64,000 nucleotides of DNA from Aquabacterium humicola (GCF_030167915.1 NZ_JARGNB010000010.1:1-64000); one strand, 5' to 3'; counted from the stretch's first letter, positions 9,401 through 20,521 are shown. Translations and numbers: made by a program. Notes: generated by a model not told the origin, from the sequence alone.

Positions 9401-10984
9401 TCAGGTCACCGGCGCCGGGTTGAACAGCACCAGCGCGTTGTGCAGCTTCCACTGTTCGGCCCAGGTCCGGCGGCGGCCGCTGGCGACGTCGAGCATGCAG
9501 CGAAAGAGCTCCCAGCCGACGTCCTCGATCGTCGCGTCGCCATCGGCGATGCGGCCGGCGTTGATGTCCATCAGGTCGTGCCAGCGGCGCGCGAGGTCGC
9601 TGCGCGTGGCGACCTTGATCACCGGCACCTCGGCCAGGCCGTAGGGCGTGCCGCGGCCGGTGGTGAAGACATGCAGGTTCATGCCGGCGGCCACCTGCAA
9701 GGTGCCGCAGATGAAGTCCGACGCGGGCGTGGCCGCGTAGACCAGGCCGCGCTCGATGCCGCGGTCCTTCAGGCTTTCGCCGGGCGACAGCACGCCGGCG
9801 ATCGGCGCGCTGCCGCTCTTGACGATCGAGCCCATCGCCTTCTCGACGATGTTCGACAGCCCGCCCTTCTTGTTGCCCGGCGTGGTGTTGGCGCTGCGGT
9901 CGGCGCTGCCGCGCTGCAGGTAGGCGTCGTACCAGGCCATCTCGCGGATCATCGCGTCGGCGATCTCCGGCGTCGCGGCGCGCGACGTGAGCTGGTCGAT
10001 GCCGTCGCGCACCTCGGTGACCTCGCTGAACATCACCGTCGCGCCGGCGCGCACCAGCAGGTCGGTGCAGAAGCCGACCGCCGGGTTCGCCGTCACGCCG
10101 CTGAAGGCATCGCTGCCGCCGCACTGCACGCCGACGACCAGCGCGCTGGCCGGCACCGTCTCGCGACGGCGTGCGTTCAGGCGCTCGAGGTGCTCCTCGG
10201 CGGTGGTCATGATCGACTGGATCATCGACAGGAAGCCGACGTGCGCGTCGTCCTGCAGGCAGACGACGTCGAGCGCGGCTTCGGCCGTCGCCCCGACATC
10301 CGCGACGTTGCGCTCGTCGACGATCGCGAACGTGCCCGGCGGAAGCAGGCGCTCCGGCTGCAGCTTCTCGCAGCCCAGGCTCACCACCATCACCTCGTTG
10401 CCGAAGTTCGGGTTCTTCGTGATGTTGCGCAGCGTGCGGATCGGCACCACCGCGTCGGGTGCGTCGATCGCCACGCCGCAGCCGTAGCCGTGCGCAAGGC
10501 CGACCACGTCGTCGACGTTCGGGTACTTCGGCAGCAGCTCGCGCTTGATGCGCTCGACCGCGAACTCGACGACGCCGGCGACACACTGCACCGTCTCGGT
10601 GATCGCCAGGATGTTGCGCGTGCCGACCGAGCCGTCGGCATTGCGGTAGCCCTCGAAGCTGTGGCCTTCCAGCGGCGGCAGCGGCGGTGCTTTCACGGTG
10701 CCGATCGGCAGGCCGTCGAGCGACCGCGCGGCCGGCATCTCGAGCAGCCGCTCGTGCACCCAGCTGCCCTTCGGTATCGCCTTCGCGGCGCGGCCGATCA
10801 CGACGTTGTAGCGCCGCACGGCGTCGCCGGCGGCGAGGTCGACCAGCGCGACCTTGTGCCCCTGCGGCACGCGCTCGACCAGTGTCAGCCCGTCGGCGAA
10901 CACGGTGCCGGCGGGCAGGCCGCCGTCGTTGGCGACGATCGCGACGTTGTCGCGCTCGTCCATGCGAATGGTCAGCGGCTCCAT
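9401..10984 (-). CDS. garD: Galactarate dehydratase
   Basis: A 527-residue enzyme that dehydrates galactarate to 5-keto-4-deoxyglucarate. The N-terminal ~90 residues are an SAF domain ([18 protein letters not shown]), then the UxaA/GarD catalytic core with [25 protein letters not shown] and [12 protein letters not shown], all strongly GarD-like. Length matches GarD (~523) better than altronate dehydratase (~495). It is the third gene of a leftward operon, 22 bases after the TctC-type gene. The window holds no aldolase or tartronate semialdehyde reductase, so later steps must be encoded elsewhere. Confidence 0.9.
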   Translation of the reverse strand: MEPLTIRMDERDNVAIVANDGGLPAGTVFADGLTLVERVPQGHKVALVDLAAGDAVRRYNVVIGRAAKAIPKGSWVHERLLEMPAARSLDGLPIGTVKAPPLPPLEGHSFEGYRNADGSVGTRNILAITETVQCVAGVVEFAVERIKRELLPKYPNVDDVVGLAHGYGCGVAIDAPDAVVPIRTLRNITKNPNFGNEVMVVSLGCEKLQPERLLPPGTFAIVDERNVADVGATAEAALDVVCLQDDAHVGFLSMIQSIMTTAEEHLERLNARRRETVPASALVVGVQCGGSDAFSGVTANPAVGFCTDLLVRAGATVMFSEVTEVRDGIDQLTSRAATPEIADAMIREMAWYDAYLQRGSADRSANTTPGNKKGGLSNIVEKAMGSIVKSGSAPIAGVLSPGESLKDRGIERGLVYAATPASDFICGTLQVAAGMNLHVFTTGRGTPYGLAEVPVIKVATRSDLARRWHDLMDINAGRIADGDATIEDVGWELFRCMLDVASGRRRTWAEQWKLHNALVLFNPAPVT

Positions 10985-11006
10985 GGCGCGTGCTCCACGT
11001 GCGGGA

Positions 11007-11984
11007 TCAGTCTGCGGTGATCTTGCCGACTTCGATGACCTTCTTCCAGCGTGCGAACTCGGCGGCCTGGAAGGCGGTGAACTGCTCGGGCGTATTGCCG
11101 ACGATCTCGAAGCCGAGCTCCAGCAGCTTGGGCTTGACGCTGGCGTCGTTCAGCGCGGCGACGATGCCCTCGTGCAGCCTGGCCTTGATGTCCGCCGGCA
11201 GCCCCTTCGGCGCCGCGAAGGCCTGCCACGAATAGACGGTGACGCCCTTGATGCCCAGTTCCTCCATCGTCGGCACGTCGGGCAGCAGCGGCGAGCGCTT
11301 CGTGCTGGTGATCGCCAGCGGCCGCAGCTTGCCGGCCTTGAAGTTCGGCATGCCGGTGTTGATGTTCATGAAGGTCGCGTCGACCTGGCCGCCGATCAGG
11401 TCGGACATCGCCGGCGCGCCGCCCTTGTAGGGCACGTGGATCGCCTTCGTGCCGGTCTCCTGCCAGAACAGCTCGGCGGTCAGGTGGTCCGAGGTGCCGT
11501 TGCCCGCCGACGCGAAGGTCATCTTCTCCGGGTTGGCCTTGATGAACTTCATCAGGTCGGCGAAGGTCTTGTGCGGCGACGTGGCCGGCACCGTCAGCAC
11601 GTTCGGCGCCTGTACCGCGACGGTGATGTAGTCGAAATCCTTCAGCGGGTCGTAGCCGGCGCTCTTCACCAGGTGCGGGCCGATCACGAAGGGGCCCAGC
11701 GACGAGACGAAGACCAGCGTGCCGTCGGGCGGCGCGCGCTTGGCCTGCGCCGCGCCGACCGTGCCGCCGGCACCGGCCTTGTTCTCGATCACGAAGGTGC
11801 TGCCGGCGAACTTCTCCTGCAGCTTGGCGCCGACGGTGCGTGCGATCAGGTCGGTCGAGCCGCCGGGCGGGAAGGGCACCAGCAGCGTGACGGGCTTCGA
11901 CGGCCAGGCCTGGGCCTGGGCGCCGCCGGCTGCGGCGAGGGCCAGGGTGAATGCGATCGCGAAGGGGGCGAGCAACTGTCTCAT
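11007..11984 (-). CDS. Tripartite tricarboxylate transporter substrate-binding protein (Bug/TctC family)
   Basis: A 325-residue periplasmic binding protein. A signal peptide ends at AQAQA (~residue 26), followed by the Bug signature [20 protein letters not shown] good ribosome site (AGGAGA) precedes the ATG at 11984. Between two galactarate dehydratase genes it most likely binds galactarate or a related aldarate; Bug proteins bind carboxylates, but specificity here is inferred. No TctA/TctB membrane genes are nearby, as is common for orphan Bug proteins in Burkholderiales. Confidence 0.85.
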   Translation of the reverse strand: MRQLLAPFAIAFTLALAAAGGAQAQAWPSKPVTLLVPFPPGGSTDLIARTVGAKLQEKFAGSTFVIENKAGAGGTVGAAQAKRAPPDGTLVFVSSLGPFVIGPHLVKSAGYDPLKDFDYITVAVQAPNVLTVPATSPHKTFADLMKFIKANPEKMTFASAGNGTSDHLTAELFWQETGTKAIHVPYKGGAPAMSDLIGGQVDATFMNINTGMPNFKAGKLRPLAITSTKRSPLLPDVPTMEELGIKGVTVYSWQAFAAPKGLPADIKARLHEGIVAALNDASVKPKLLELGFEIVGNTPEQFTAFQAAEFARWKKVIEVGKITAD

Positions 11985-12022
11985 TCGACTGTCTCCTAAC
12001 GTTTTAAGGGCGTGGCATGACA

Positions 12023-13180
12023 TCAGGGCCGGCGGCCGAACTCGGCCTGCGCGCGAGTCCAGCGGCGGGCCTGCTCGCTCAACGAGAAGCCCAGGCCCGG
12101 CCGGGTCGGCACCTGGATGCGGCCGCCGCCGATCTGCAGCCGCTCGTTGAACAGCGGCTCCAGCCAGTCGAAGTGCTCGACCCAGGGCTCGGTGGGATAG
12201 GCGGCGGCGAGGTGCACATGCAGCTCCATCGCGAAATGCGGCGCCAGCATCAGCCCGGCGGCCTCGGCCTGCGCAACAATCTTCAGGAAGGGCGTGACGC
12301 CGCCCACGCGCGGTGCATCGGGCATCAGGTAGTCCGCCGCACGATGCCGGATCAGGTCGCCATGCTCGGCCGGGCTGGTCAGCATCTCGCCGGTGGCGAT
12401 CGGCGTGTCGAAGGCGGCGGCCAGCGCGGCATGGCCCTCGTGGTCGTAGGCGTCGAGCGGCTCCTCGATCCACACCAGGTCGCAGTCCTCGAAGGTGCGG
12501 CACATGCGTTGCGCGGTCGGCCGGTCCCACTGCTGGTTGGCGTCGACCATCAGCGGCACGTGGTCGCCCAGGTGCTGGCGCACCGCGGCCACGCGGCGGA
12601 TGTCCTCGGCGCGGTCGGGCTGGCCGACTTTGAGCTTGATGCCGCCGATGCCGCGCTCGATCGACGCCGCGGCATTGACCAGCAACTGGTCCAGCGGCGT
12701 GTGCAGGAAGCCGCCCGAGGTGTTGTAGCAGGCGACCGAGTCACGGTACGCGCCCAGCAGCTTGGCCAGCGACAGCCCCGCGCGCCTGGCCTTCAGGTCC
12801 CACAGCGCGACGTCGAAGGCGCCGATGGCCTGCGTCGCCAGCCCGCTGCGGCCGACCGATGCGCCGGCCCAGCAGAGCTTGGTCCACAGCCGGCCGATGT
12901 CGCTCGGGTCTTCGCCGATCAGCGCCGGCGCGATCTCCTGCGCATGCGCGAACTGGCCCGGTCCGCCGGCGCGCTTCGAGTAGCTGAAGCCCAGGCCCTC
13001 GTGGCCGTCGGCGGTGCGCAGCTCGACGAACAGCAGCGCGACCTCGGTCATCGGCTTCTGGCGGCCGGTCAGCACCTTGGCGTCACTGATCGGCGTGGCC
13101 AGCGGCAGCGCGCAGGCCGACAGGCGCAGCCAGGCGATGGTGTCGGAGCCGGCAGGCGAGGTTGTGGCTAACGTTGTCAT
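12023..13180 (-). CDS. Enolase-superfamily L-talarate/galactarate dehydratase-like enzyme
   Basis: A 385-residue member of the mandelate racemase group. It has the KLK base motif (GGIKLKVGQPD), metal ligands in VDANQQW, WIEEPLDAYD and IATGEMLT, and a late catalytic histidine in LAPHFAMELH. This pattern matches the L-talarate/galactarate dehydratases described from Salmonella and Polaromonas. It is the first gene of the leftward operon with a TctC-type gene and garD, and would give the same product as GarD from galactarate. Its ATG overlaps one copy of a candidate LacI-type operator. Confidence 0.82.
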   Translation of the reverse strand: MTTLATTSPAGSDTIAWLRLSACALPLATPISDAKVLTGRQKPMTEVALLFVELRTADGHEGLGFSYSKRAGGPGQFAHAQEIAPALIGEDPSDIGRLWTKLCWAGASVGRSGLATQAIGAFDVALWDLKARRAGLSLAKLLGAYRDSVACYNTSGGFLHTPLDQLLVNAAASIERGIGGIKLKVGQPDRAEDIRRVAAVRQHLGDHVPLMVDANQQWDRPTAQRMCRTFEDCDLVWIEEPLDAYDHEGHAALAAAFDTPIATGEMLTSPAEHGDLIRHRAADYLMPDAPRVGGVTPFLKIVAQAEAAGLMLAPHFAMELHVHLAAAYPTEPWVEHFDWLEPLFNERLQIGGGRIQVPTRPGLGFSLSEQARRWTRAQAEFGRRP

Positions 13181-13184
13181 TTCG
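13169..13184. promoter_or_regulatory. Candidate LacI-type operator, copy 1
   Basis: TAACGTTGTCATTTCG, identical to 13262-13277, centred on AACGTT and overlapping the start codon of the enolase-type dehydratase. Only the right half matches the palindrome of copy 2. Confidence 0.45.
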
Positions 13185-13257
13185 GGGGATTGGAGTAGTG
13201 CGAACAGCTTTGATACTCACCCTGAGCGGCGCCAGGGTTTGCTTCGGCGTGGCGCGA

Positions 13258-13277
13258 ATGATAACGTTGTCATTTCG
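13258..13277. promoter_or_regulatory. Candidate LacI-type operator, copy 2
   Basis: ATGATAACGTTGTCAT is a 16-bp palindrome with one mismatched pair and the central CG typical of LacI-family sites. It lies upstream of the regulator gene, 93 bp from copy 1, close to nine helical turns. Confidence 0.6.
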
Positions 13278-13337
13278 CTGGTCATCAAAGCCCCGATGCC
13301 GGGGTCGGACAATGGCCGGCCGCCACCGATGCCCGCC

Positions 13338-14336
13338 ATGAGCGCCCTTCCTCCCAAGACCGCCACCCTGCACGACGTCGCCCAAGCCGCCGGCGTCTCG
13401 CTGATCACCGCGTCGCGCGCGCTGAGCAATCCCGAGCGGGTGTCGAAGCCGACGATCGAGCGCGTGCTGAAGGCCGTCGAGGCCACCGGCTACATCCCGA
13501 ACCGCATGGCCGGCGGCCTGAAGTCCAGGCGCAGCCTGACCGTCGGCGCGCTGGTGCCGGTGATCTCGGTGCCGCAGTTCCTGCCGACGGTGCAGACCCT
13601 GACGCAGTCGCTGGACGCCGCGGGCTACCAGCTGCTGCTCGGGCAGACCGGCTACGACCACGGGCGCGAGGCAGCGCTGCTCGACACCTTCATCGGCCGC
13701 CGCGTCGACGGCATCGTCGTCGCCGGCCTGCTGCAGCACTCGCCGGCGGTCGATCGGCTGCGACGGCTTGGCATTCCCGTGGTCGAGACCTGGGATGCGA
13801 ACGAGCGGCCGCTGGACATGCTGGTCGGCTTCTCGCATGTGAAGGTGGGCAGCGCGGTGGCCGGCTTCTTCCTGTCGCGCGGCTGGCAGCGGGTGGGCAT
13901 CGCGTCGGGCGACGACGAACGCGCGCGCACGCGGCGCGACGGCTTTCTCGCCGCCTTCGGCCGCGACGTCCCGACCGCCTTCGTCAAGGCGCCGAGCAAC
14001 CTCGCGCTCGGCCGCTCCGCGCTGCGCGAGCTGCTCACCCACGACCGTGGCCTGCGCGCGGTTTTCTGCAGCTCCGACGGCCTCGCCAGCGGTGTGCTGA
14101 CCGAGGCCCGTGCGCAGGGCCTGCGCGTGCCCGAAGACCTGGCGGTGATCGGCTTCGGCGATGCCGACTTCGCCGCCTACCTGGAACCCGCGCTGAGCAC
14201 CGTGCAGATCGACGGCGCCGCCATCGGCCGCCACGCCGCGCAGCTGCTGCTGGCGCGCTGCCGCGGCGAACCGGTGGCGCAGCACGTCGTCGATGTCGGC
14301 TTCCGCATCATCGAACGGGCATCGACGGCGGCCTGA
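13338..14336 (+). CDS. LacI-family transcriptional repressor
   Basis: A 332-residue regulator. The N-terminal helix-turn-helix TLHDVAQAAGVSLITASRAL is followed by the hinge (IPNRMAGGLKS) and a periplasmic-binding-protein-like sugar-binding domain. It is divergent from the galactarate operon and very likely controls it, with an aldarate or derived acid as inducer (inference). It resembles gluconate-type GntR repressors. In-frame ATGs at 13296 and 13329 are possible starts; 13338 gives the most typical N-terminus. Two operator-like repeats lie in the intergenic region. Confidence 0.85.
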   Translation: MSALPPKTATLHDVAQAAGVSLITASRALSNPERVSKPTIERVLKAVEATGYIPNRMAGGLKSRRSLTVGALVPVISVPQFLPTVQTLTQSLDAAGYQLLLGQTGYDHGREAALLDTFIGRRVDGIVVAGLLQHSPAVDRLRRLGIPVVETWDANERPLDMLVGFSHVKVGSAVAGFFLSRGWQRVGIASGDDERARTRRDGFLAAFGRDVPTAFVKAPSNLALGRSALRELLTHDRGLRAVFCSSDGLASGVLTEARAQGLRVPEDLAVIGFGDADFAAYLEPALSTVQIDGAAIGRHAAQLLLARCRGEPVAQHVVDVGFRIIERASTAA

Positions 14337-14497
14337 AGACAGTGGTTTCCGATACGCGGCGCAAACTTTCGCACCGCCGCTTGCAAAAGTGGCAATCGCC
14401 GCGGGCGGTCGTGTGACTTCCCACAGTCGCGTGCCGGCAAGGCCCCCTTAAGCTCGTGCCGTTTGCCTCGTGTCGTCGTCTGTTGCCGCCTCGTCCC

Positions 14498-14788
14498 ATG
14501 AAACTCATCGGAATCTCTCTTCGCAAGCCGAGCTTCGGCGAACTGACCGCCGCCGCCGTCATGGCCACCGGGCTGTGGCTGGCCGCGCTCGGGCTGCTGC
14601 GACTGCTCCATGCCGACGTGAGCAAGGCGGATGCCGGCGCCCTTTTGCTGGTGTCGGCCTGGGCCTGCGTTTCGGCGCGGCTGGGCATCCGCATCGGAAT
14701 GGGCCGCGCGCACCTGCTGGCCAACCTGATGGGCAGTGGCGCGCTGCTGCTGGTCTACGAAGGCGCACGCCAGTTCGTCGGTGCCTGA
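14498..14788 (+). CDS. Small membrane protein, function unknown
   Basis: A 96-residue protein with two to three hydrophobic segments (AAVMATGLWLAALGLLRLL near residues 16-34, GALLLVSAWACVSARLGI near 45-62, ANLMGSGALLLVYEG near 75). I do not recognise a family. Start at ATG 14498 gives a short charged N-terminus before the first segment. It lies alone between the LacI gene and the stress membrane protein gene. Confidence 0.6.
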   Translation: MKLIGISLRKPSFGELTAAAVMATGLWLAALGLLRLLHADVSKADAGALLLVSAWACVSARLGIRIGMGRAHLLANLMGSGALLLVYEGARQFVGA

Positions 14789-14922
14789 GTTGCCGTCAGT
14801 CCTACGCGCCGCGCGGCGCTTGTAGGCCTCGGACGACTCGACGGCAGGCCGTGCTCCGATAGTGCGGGCCTGCCGCATGCCCTAGCGTTGCAGCATCCAA
14901 AACTTCTTTCGCGAGGCATGCC

Positions 14923-15192
14923 ATGAACATCATCCTGTGGTTGGTTGTCGGTGGTCTGATCGGCTGGGTCGCCAGCCTGATCATGCGAACCGACGCGCAG
15001 CAGGGCATGATCCTGAACGTCGTGGTCGGCATCATCGGCGCGCTGCTCGGCGGTTTCCTGCTGGCACCGATGCTCGGGACCGGCACGATCAACAGCAACG
15101 ACTTCAGCGTCGCCTCGCTCGGGGTGTCGCTGCTGGGCGCGATCATCCTGCTGGCGATCGTGAATCTGGTGCGCCGCGGCACCGCACGCTAA
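14923..15192 (+). CDS. GlsB/YeaQ/YmgE-family stress membrane protein
   Basis: An 89-residue inner-membrane protein of the former transglycosylase-associated family. It has the conserved glycine-rich helices LVVGGLIGWVASLIM and VVVGIIGALLGGFLLAPM. Relatives in E. coli are induced by general or acid stress, but their biochemical role is unknown. Length and topology are typical. A terminator-like hairpin follows at 15213. Confidence 0.88.
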   Translation: MNIILWLVVGGLIGWVASLIMRTDAQQGMILNVVVGIIGALLGGFLLAPMLGTGTINSNDFSVASLGVSLLGAIILLAIVNLVRRGTAR

Positions 15193-15212
15193 CCGTCACC
15201 ATCCCAGGGACC

Positions 15213-15239
15213 GAGGGCCGGAGCTTGCTCCAGGCCCTC
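15213..15239 (+). terminator. Hairpin after stress membrane protein gene
   Basis: GAGGGCC-GGAGC pairs with GCTCC-A-GGCCCTC, giving about 12 base pairs with one bulged A. It is followed by a short pyrimidine stretch (TGTCTCGT) rather than a full T-run. It could serve both this gene and the convergent dctD. Confidence 0.5.
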
Positions 15240-15288
15240 TGTCTCGTGGAATCCGCTCAAGCGGCACTGCCGTGCCGTGGTCAGCGCG

Positions 15289-16636
<1,348 letters not shown>

Positions 16637-16644
<8 letters not shown>

Positions 16645-18574
16645 GGCGTTCCTCGGAAGGGGTGGGCAAGGCCGGCGGGCCGGCGTCGGTGCCGGCGTCG
16701 GCCAGCGCCAGGTCGAATTCGAACACCGCGCCGCTGGCCGCGGGCACCGAGCGCAGCTGGCCGCCGAACTCGCGCACGATGTGCGACGAGATCACCAGGC
16801 CCAGGCCCAGGCCTTCGCCCGGCGGCTTGGTGGTGAAGAAGGGTTCGAAGAGGCGCTCGTTCAATGCCGCCGAGATGCCCGGCCCGCTGTCGATCACGCG
16901 CACGCGGGCGCGGCCACCGGTGACCTCGGCCTGCACCGTCAGCCGGCGCTCGGCCGTGCCGCGCAGCGCATCGGCGGCATTGCCCATCAGGTTGACCAGC
17001 ACCTGCTCCAGGCGGTAGCCGTCGCACTGCACCTCGAGCGCGTCGGGCAGCTCGATGCGCAGCGTGATGTCCTCGTCCTGCAACCGCGTCGCGAGCAGCT
17101 GGCAGGCATTGGCCACCGCATCGGCCAGCGCCACCGGCCGCACCGACGACGGCGACTTGCGTGTGAAGGCCTTCAGCTGCGAGGTGATGCGGCCCATGCG
17201 CTCGACCAGCGAGGCGATCGACGACAGGTTCTCGCGCACCTGGTCGCCGCGGCCGCGGTCGAGCAGCAGCCGGCCGTTGGCGGCCAGCGCGCGCAGCGCG
17301 GTCAGCGGCTGCCCGAGCTCGTGCGAGATGCCGGCCGACAGCTGCCCCAGCAGCGCGAGCTTGCCGGACTGCACCAGCTCTTCCTGCGCCTGCCGCAGCA
17401 CCTGCTCGGCATGGTGGCGCTCGTCGATCTCGTGGCGCAGCTCGCGGTTCGAGGCTTCGAGCTCGGCGGTGCGCTGGCGCACCTTGGCCTCGAGCTCGTC
17501 GTTGGCGCGCTGCAGCGCCGCGCGCGTGGCGAGCTTCTGCGCCACGACGCGCCTGCGCTGCACCACCAGCATCAGCAGGAGGGCGATGCAGGTGACCAGC
17601 GTGCCCGCGCCCCAGGCGGCGGTGCGCGCGTCGCGCTGCACGCTGGCGGCCGAAGACAGGATCAGCAGGCGCCAGCCGAAGCGCGCCAGCGGCCGCTCGT
17701 GCAGCACGTGCAGGCCCGTGCCGGGGCTGCCCGGCGCCTGCAGCCGCACCAGCTGCACGCCCCCGGGCAGCATGCGCGAGGGCACCGTCAGCGAGCCGAG
17801 CGGACGGTACTTCCAGCCCGGCACCGAGGACATGATCACCATGCCCTGCTGGTCGACGACCAGCGGCTTCTCGCTCTCGGCGCGGAACGCGGCATCGACC
17901 CACGTCGCCTCGATCGGCTCCAGGCTGATGCGCACCAGCAGCGCCCCCAGCGTGCGGCCGTCGCGCACCAGCGGCCGAGCCAGGCAGACCTCGGGCGCGC
18001 CGCTGGTCGGGTCGACCGCGAAGCGGCGCGCGTCCTGCCCGGCCAGCGCCTCGGCGACGCAGGGCTCGCTGGCGGCGATATGGTCGAGCTGCGAATCGGG
18101 CCGGTACCAGTCGCTGGTGGCGACGACGCGGCCGCGGCCGTCGATCACCGCCGCCCACAGCGCGCCGGAGCGGGTCGCGAAGCGCGTGAGCCGGCGGTTG
18201 ACCGCGCCGCGGATGGCGTTCGGCTCGGGCGTGCGCAGCAGCGACTCGATCTCGCCGTCGGCATCGATCAGCCACGGCAGGTCGGCCTGCTTGCCGAGCT
18301 CGATGTCGAGCACCGCGGCATAGAGGTCGAGCTGGTGCGCGGCCGCGTCGTCCAGCCGCGCGAACTCGCGCCGCTCGCCCCAGGCGTAGGCGAGGGTGGC
18401 GGCCAGCGCCACCAGGGCCAGCATCAGCAGGGCGCCGATCAGCGGGACGGCGCGGCGGGCGAGCCGGGAGCGCGAGGGATTCAAACCGTCTTGGCAGGAA
18501 TGGCGATCGCAGGCGATCGCCAGGGGGGAGAACGATGGCGGCGGCGGCCGCACGGGCGGCGCATCTTGGGCCAT
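16637..18574 (-). CDS. dctB: DctB-type C4-dicarboxylate sensor histidine kinase
   Basis: A 645-residue membrane kinase. Transmembrane segments at ~42-65 and ~345-365 bracket a ~280-residue periplasmic Cache-type sensor. A coiled coil ([20 protein letters not shown]) leads to the H-box ISHELGQPL, then HATPase motifs [17 protein letters not shown] and GLGLGL. It should sense succinate/malate-type acids and phosphorylate DctD. The N-terminal ~40 residues are longer than usual; a start nearer the first membrane helix cannot be excluded. Its upstream region carries the sigma-54 elements assigned to the divergent lrp-type gene. Confidence 0.86.
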
Positions 18575-18640
18575 GGCGCAGGGCGGGTCAATCTACTGGC
18601 AAACCCGCGTAACCGGGGCGTGACGGGCGTCCGGCGGCCC

Positions 18641-18658
18641 TGTGCGGAAGTCCACACA
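18641..18658. promoter_or_regulatory. Candidate DctD enhancer (upstream activating dyad)
   Basis: TGTGCGGA-AG-TCCACACA is an 18-bp dyad with 7 of 8 paired positions. It lies ~80 bp upstream of the -24/-12 element at 18738, a usual distance for an NtrC-family activator. It resembles DctD-type sites as I know them, but binding is inferred. Confidence 0.5.
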
Positions 18659-18737
18659 TCGCATCGGCGGGCGGTCCGGCCGCGCGCGCCGGTTTTACCT
18701 GTGACACACGCGATGCAGCCGGCCGGGGCTTCTGTGC

Positions 18738-18753
18738 TGGCACGGCGGCTGCA
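18738..18753 (+). promoter_or_regulatory. Sigma-54 (-24/-12) promoter upstream of lrp-type gene
   Basis: TGGCACG-GCGG-CTGCA matches the consensus TGGCACG-N4-TTGCW with one change. The invariant GG and GC are exactly ten bases apart. Transcription would start ~12 bases downstream, ~30 bases before the lrp-type ATG. Confidence 0.65.
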
Positions 18754-18793
18754 TTGGCGGCTGCCACGTCACACGCCCGCCCTGGAGCTTCCG

Positions 18794-19345
18794 ATGATGA
18801 ACACCACCGTCCGGCCCCCGCTGTCCACGACCAGCCGCCCGCTGCCGCCCCCGCCCGACGCCGAGCCGGCCCAGCGCCTGCTGCCGCCGGTCGATGCGAT
18901 CGATGCGCAGTTGCTGCGCCAGCTGCAGGACGACGGCCGCATCACGATCACGCGGCTGGCGGAGCTGGTCGGCCTGTCGCCGGCGGCGACGCACGACCGG
19001 GTGGCCCGCCTGAAGCGCGAGGGCTACATCCTGGGCTACGAGGCGGTGCTGAACACCGAGAAGCTCACCACCGGCCTGCTGGTCTTCGCCGAGATCAGCA
19101 TCAACGACCCCGCGCCCGGCATCGGCCGCGCGATCAAGGCTGCGGTGCAGGTGCGCCACGAGGTCATCGAATGCCACGAGGTCGACGGCGGCCGCTTCGA
19201 CTACCTGCTGAAGACCCGCGTGCCGGACATCTACGCCTACCGCGATTTCGTGACGTCGGTCGTGTGGAAGCTGCCGGGCGTGCGCGAGGTGCGTACCTAC
19301 GCGGTGATCGACGAGATCAAGAACACGTCGCGCATTCCGCTCTGA
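18794..19345 (+). CDS. Lrp/AsnC-family transcriptional regulator
   Basis: A 183-residue regulator. An unusual proline-rich N-terminal ~30 residues precede the helix-turn-helix (ITRLAELVGLSPAATHDRVARLKREG) and the RAM ligand-binding domain (CHEVDGGRFDYLLKTRVPD). It lies divergent from dctBD behind a strong sigma-54-like promoter, so DctD may control it, linking dicarboxylate supply to an amino-acid-type regulator. The target genes are not evident. ATG at 18794 is chosen; an adjacent ATG at 18797 would drop one residue. Confidence 0.82.
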   Translation: MMNTTVRPPLSTTSRPLPPPPDAEPAQRLLPPVDAIDAQLLRQLQDDGRITITRLAELVGLSPAATHDRVARLKREGYILGYEAVLNTEKLTTGLLVFAEISINDPAPGIGRAIKAAVQVRHEVIECHEVDGGRFDYLLKTRVPDIYAYRDFVTSVVWKLPGVREVRTYAVIDEIKNTSRIPL

Positions 19346-19524
19346 GCGTCGGTCCCGTCGCCGGGCCGCGGGGCGCCCCGGCGGCGGCCGGGGAACCGCG
19401 CTCCGGGATGCGTGTATGCTGCAGCGAGCGGGGCGCTGGCCGTGACACCCCCGCCCCATCACACCGCTTGATGCGGCACCAGTAGCAGCGTTGCTCGTGT
19501 CCTGGCAAGTCGACAGGAGCCGCC

Positions 19525-20442
19525 TTGAACCCCCTCAGCACACCCCCGCGCTGCGACACGCCCGTCGCGGCAGGCGTCGTGCGCATCGAGCTGCAGCTCG
19601 AGCTGGCCTATCGCGTCGAGGCGCCGGGGGCCGACTTCGTCTTCAACATCCATCCGGCACACACGGACTGCCAGACCATCTCGACCGAGCGGCTGTCGCT
19701 GAACCAGCCGATCGGCGTCGATGTCGAGACCGATGCCCGCACGGGCAACCGATGCATGCGCCTGGTGGCCGGGCCCGGCGAGTTGCGGGTGTCGTACCAG
19801 GCCACCGTCGACCTGCGGCACCACCGGGAGGACCCGGCCCGGTTGCCGGAGGTGCCGATCCATCGCCTGCCGCTGGATGCGCTGGGCTACATCTACCCGA
19901 GCCGCTACTGCGAGTCCGACAAGCTGATGCGCATGGCCACCAAGCAGTTCGGCGGCATGGCCCCGGGCTACCGGCGCGTGGAGGCCATCATGGCCTGGGT
20001 GCAGCAGCAGGTCGCCTTCACGTCGAACACCTCGAGCTCAAGCACCTCGGCCGTCGAGACGCTGCTCGACCAGGTGGGCGTGTGCCGCGATTTCGCCCAC
20101 CTGATGATCGCGTTGTGCCGGGCGGTGAACATCCCGGCGCGTTTCACCACGGGAACCGACTACGGGGCCGATCCGGCTCTCGGGCCGCCGGACTTTCATG
20201 CCTATGTCGAGGTCTTCCTCGGCGACCGCTGGTACATCTTCGACCCTTCCGGCACCGGCATCCCGATGGGATTCGTGCGCATCGGGACCGGTCGCGACGC
20301 GGCCGACGCCGCGTTCGCCACCATCTTCGGCGGCGTGACGCCCATCACCGGGCCGATGGTCCGTGCGGTGGCCGTGGGGGAGGGGACGGAGGGATTCGTC
20401 CTGCCGCACCACACGCACCTCGGCCTTTCGACCGGCACCTGA
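19525..20442 (+). CDS. Transglutaminase-like cysteine peptidase-family protein
   Basis: A 305-residue protein with a transglutaminase-like core. The triad is visible: Cys187 in GVCRDFAHL, His225 in DFHAYVEVFL and Asp240 in FDPSGTG. The N-terminal ~110 residues form the beta-rich domain often found in bacterial members. There is no signal peptide, so it is probably cytoplasmic. Such proteins may act as peptidases or amidases; the substrate is unknown. It is convergent with the rpoD-type gene and appears monocistronic. Confidence 0.8.
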   Translation: MNPLSTPPRCDTPVAAGVVRIELQLELAYRVEAPGADFVFNIHPAHTDCQTISTERLSLNQPIGVDVETDARTGNRCMRLVAGPGELRVSYQATVDLRHHREDPARLPEVPIHRLPLDALGYIYPSRYCESDKLMRMATKQFGGMAPGYRRVEAIMAWVQQQVAFTSNTSSSSTSAVETLLDQVGVCRDFAHLMIALCRAVNIPARFTTGTDYGADPALGPPDFHAYVEVFLGDRWYIFDPSGTGIPMGFVRIGTGRDAADAAFATIFGGVTPITGPMVRAVAVGEGTEGFVLPHHTHLGLSTGT

Positions 20443-20521
20443 TCTCGACCGGTACTCGAGAGCGACGTGGCCGCACCGCCGCAATGGGCGGGGCCCAGCC
20501 CTTCCGCGACGCCAGCCGGAC

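Noticed and set aside
11991-12010. A third LacI operator copy upstream of the TctC-type gene (contains AACGTT)
   Set aside because: Only the central six bases match; the flanks do not fit the palindrome of the other two sites.
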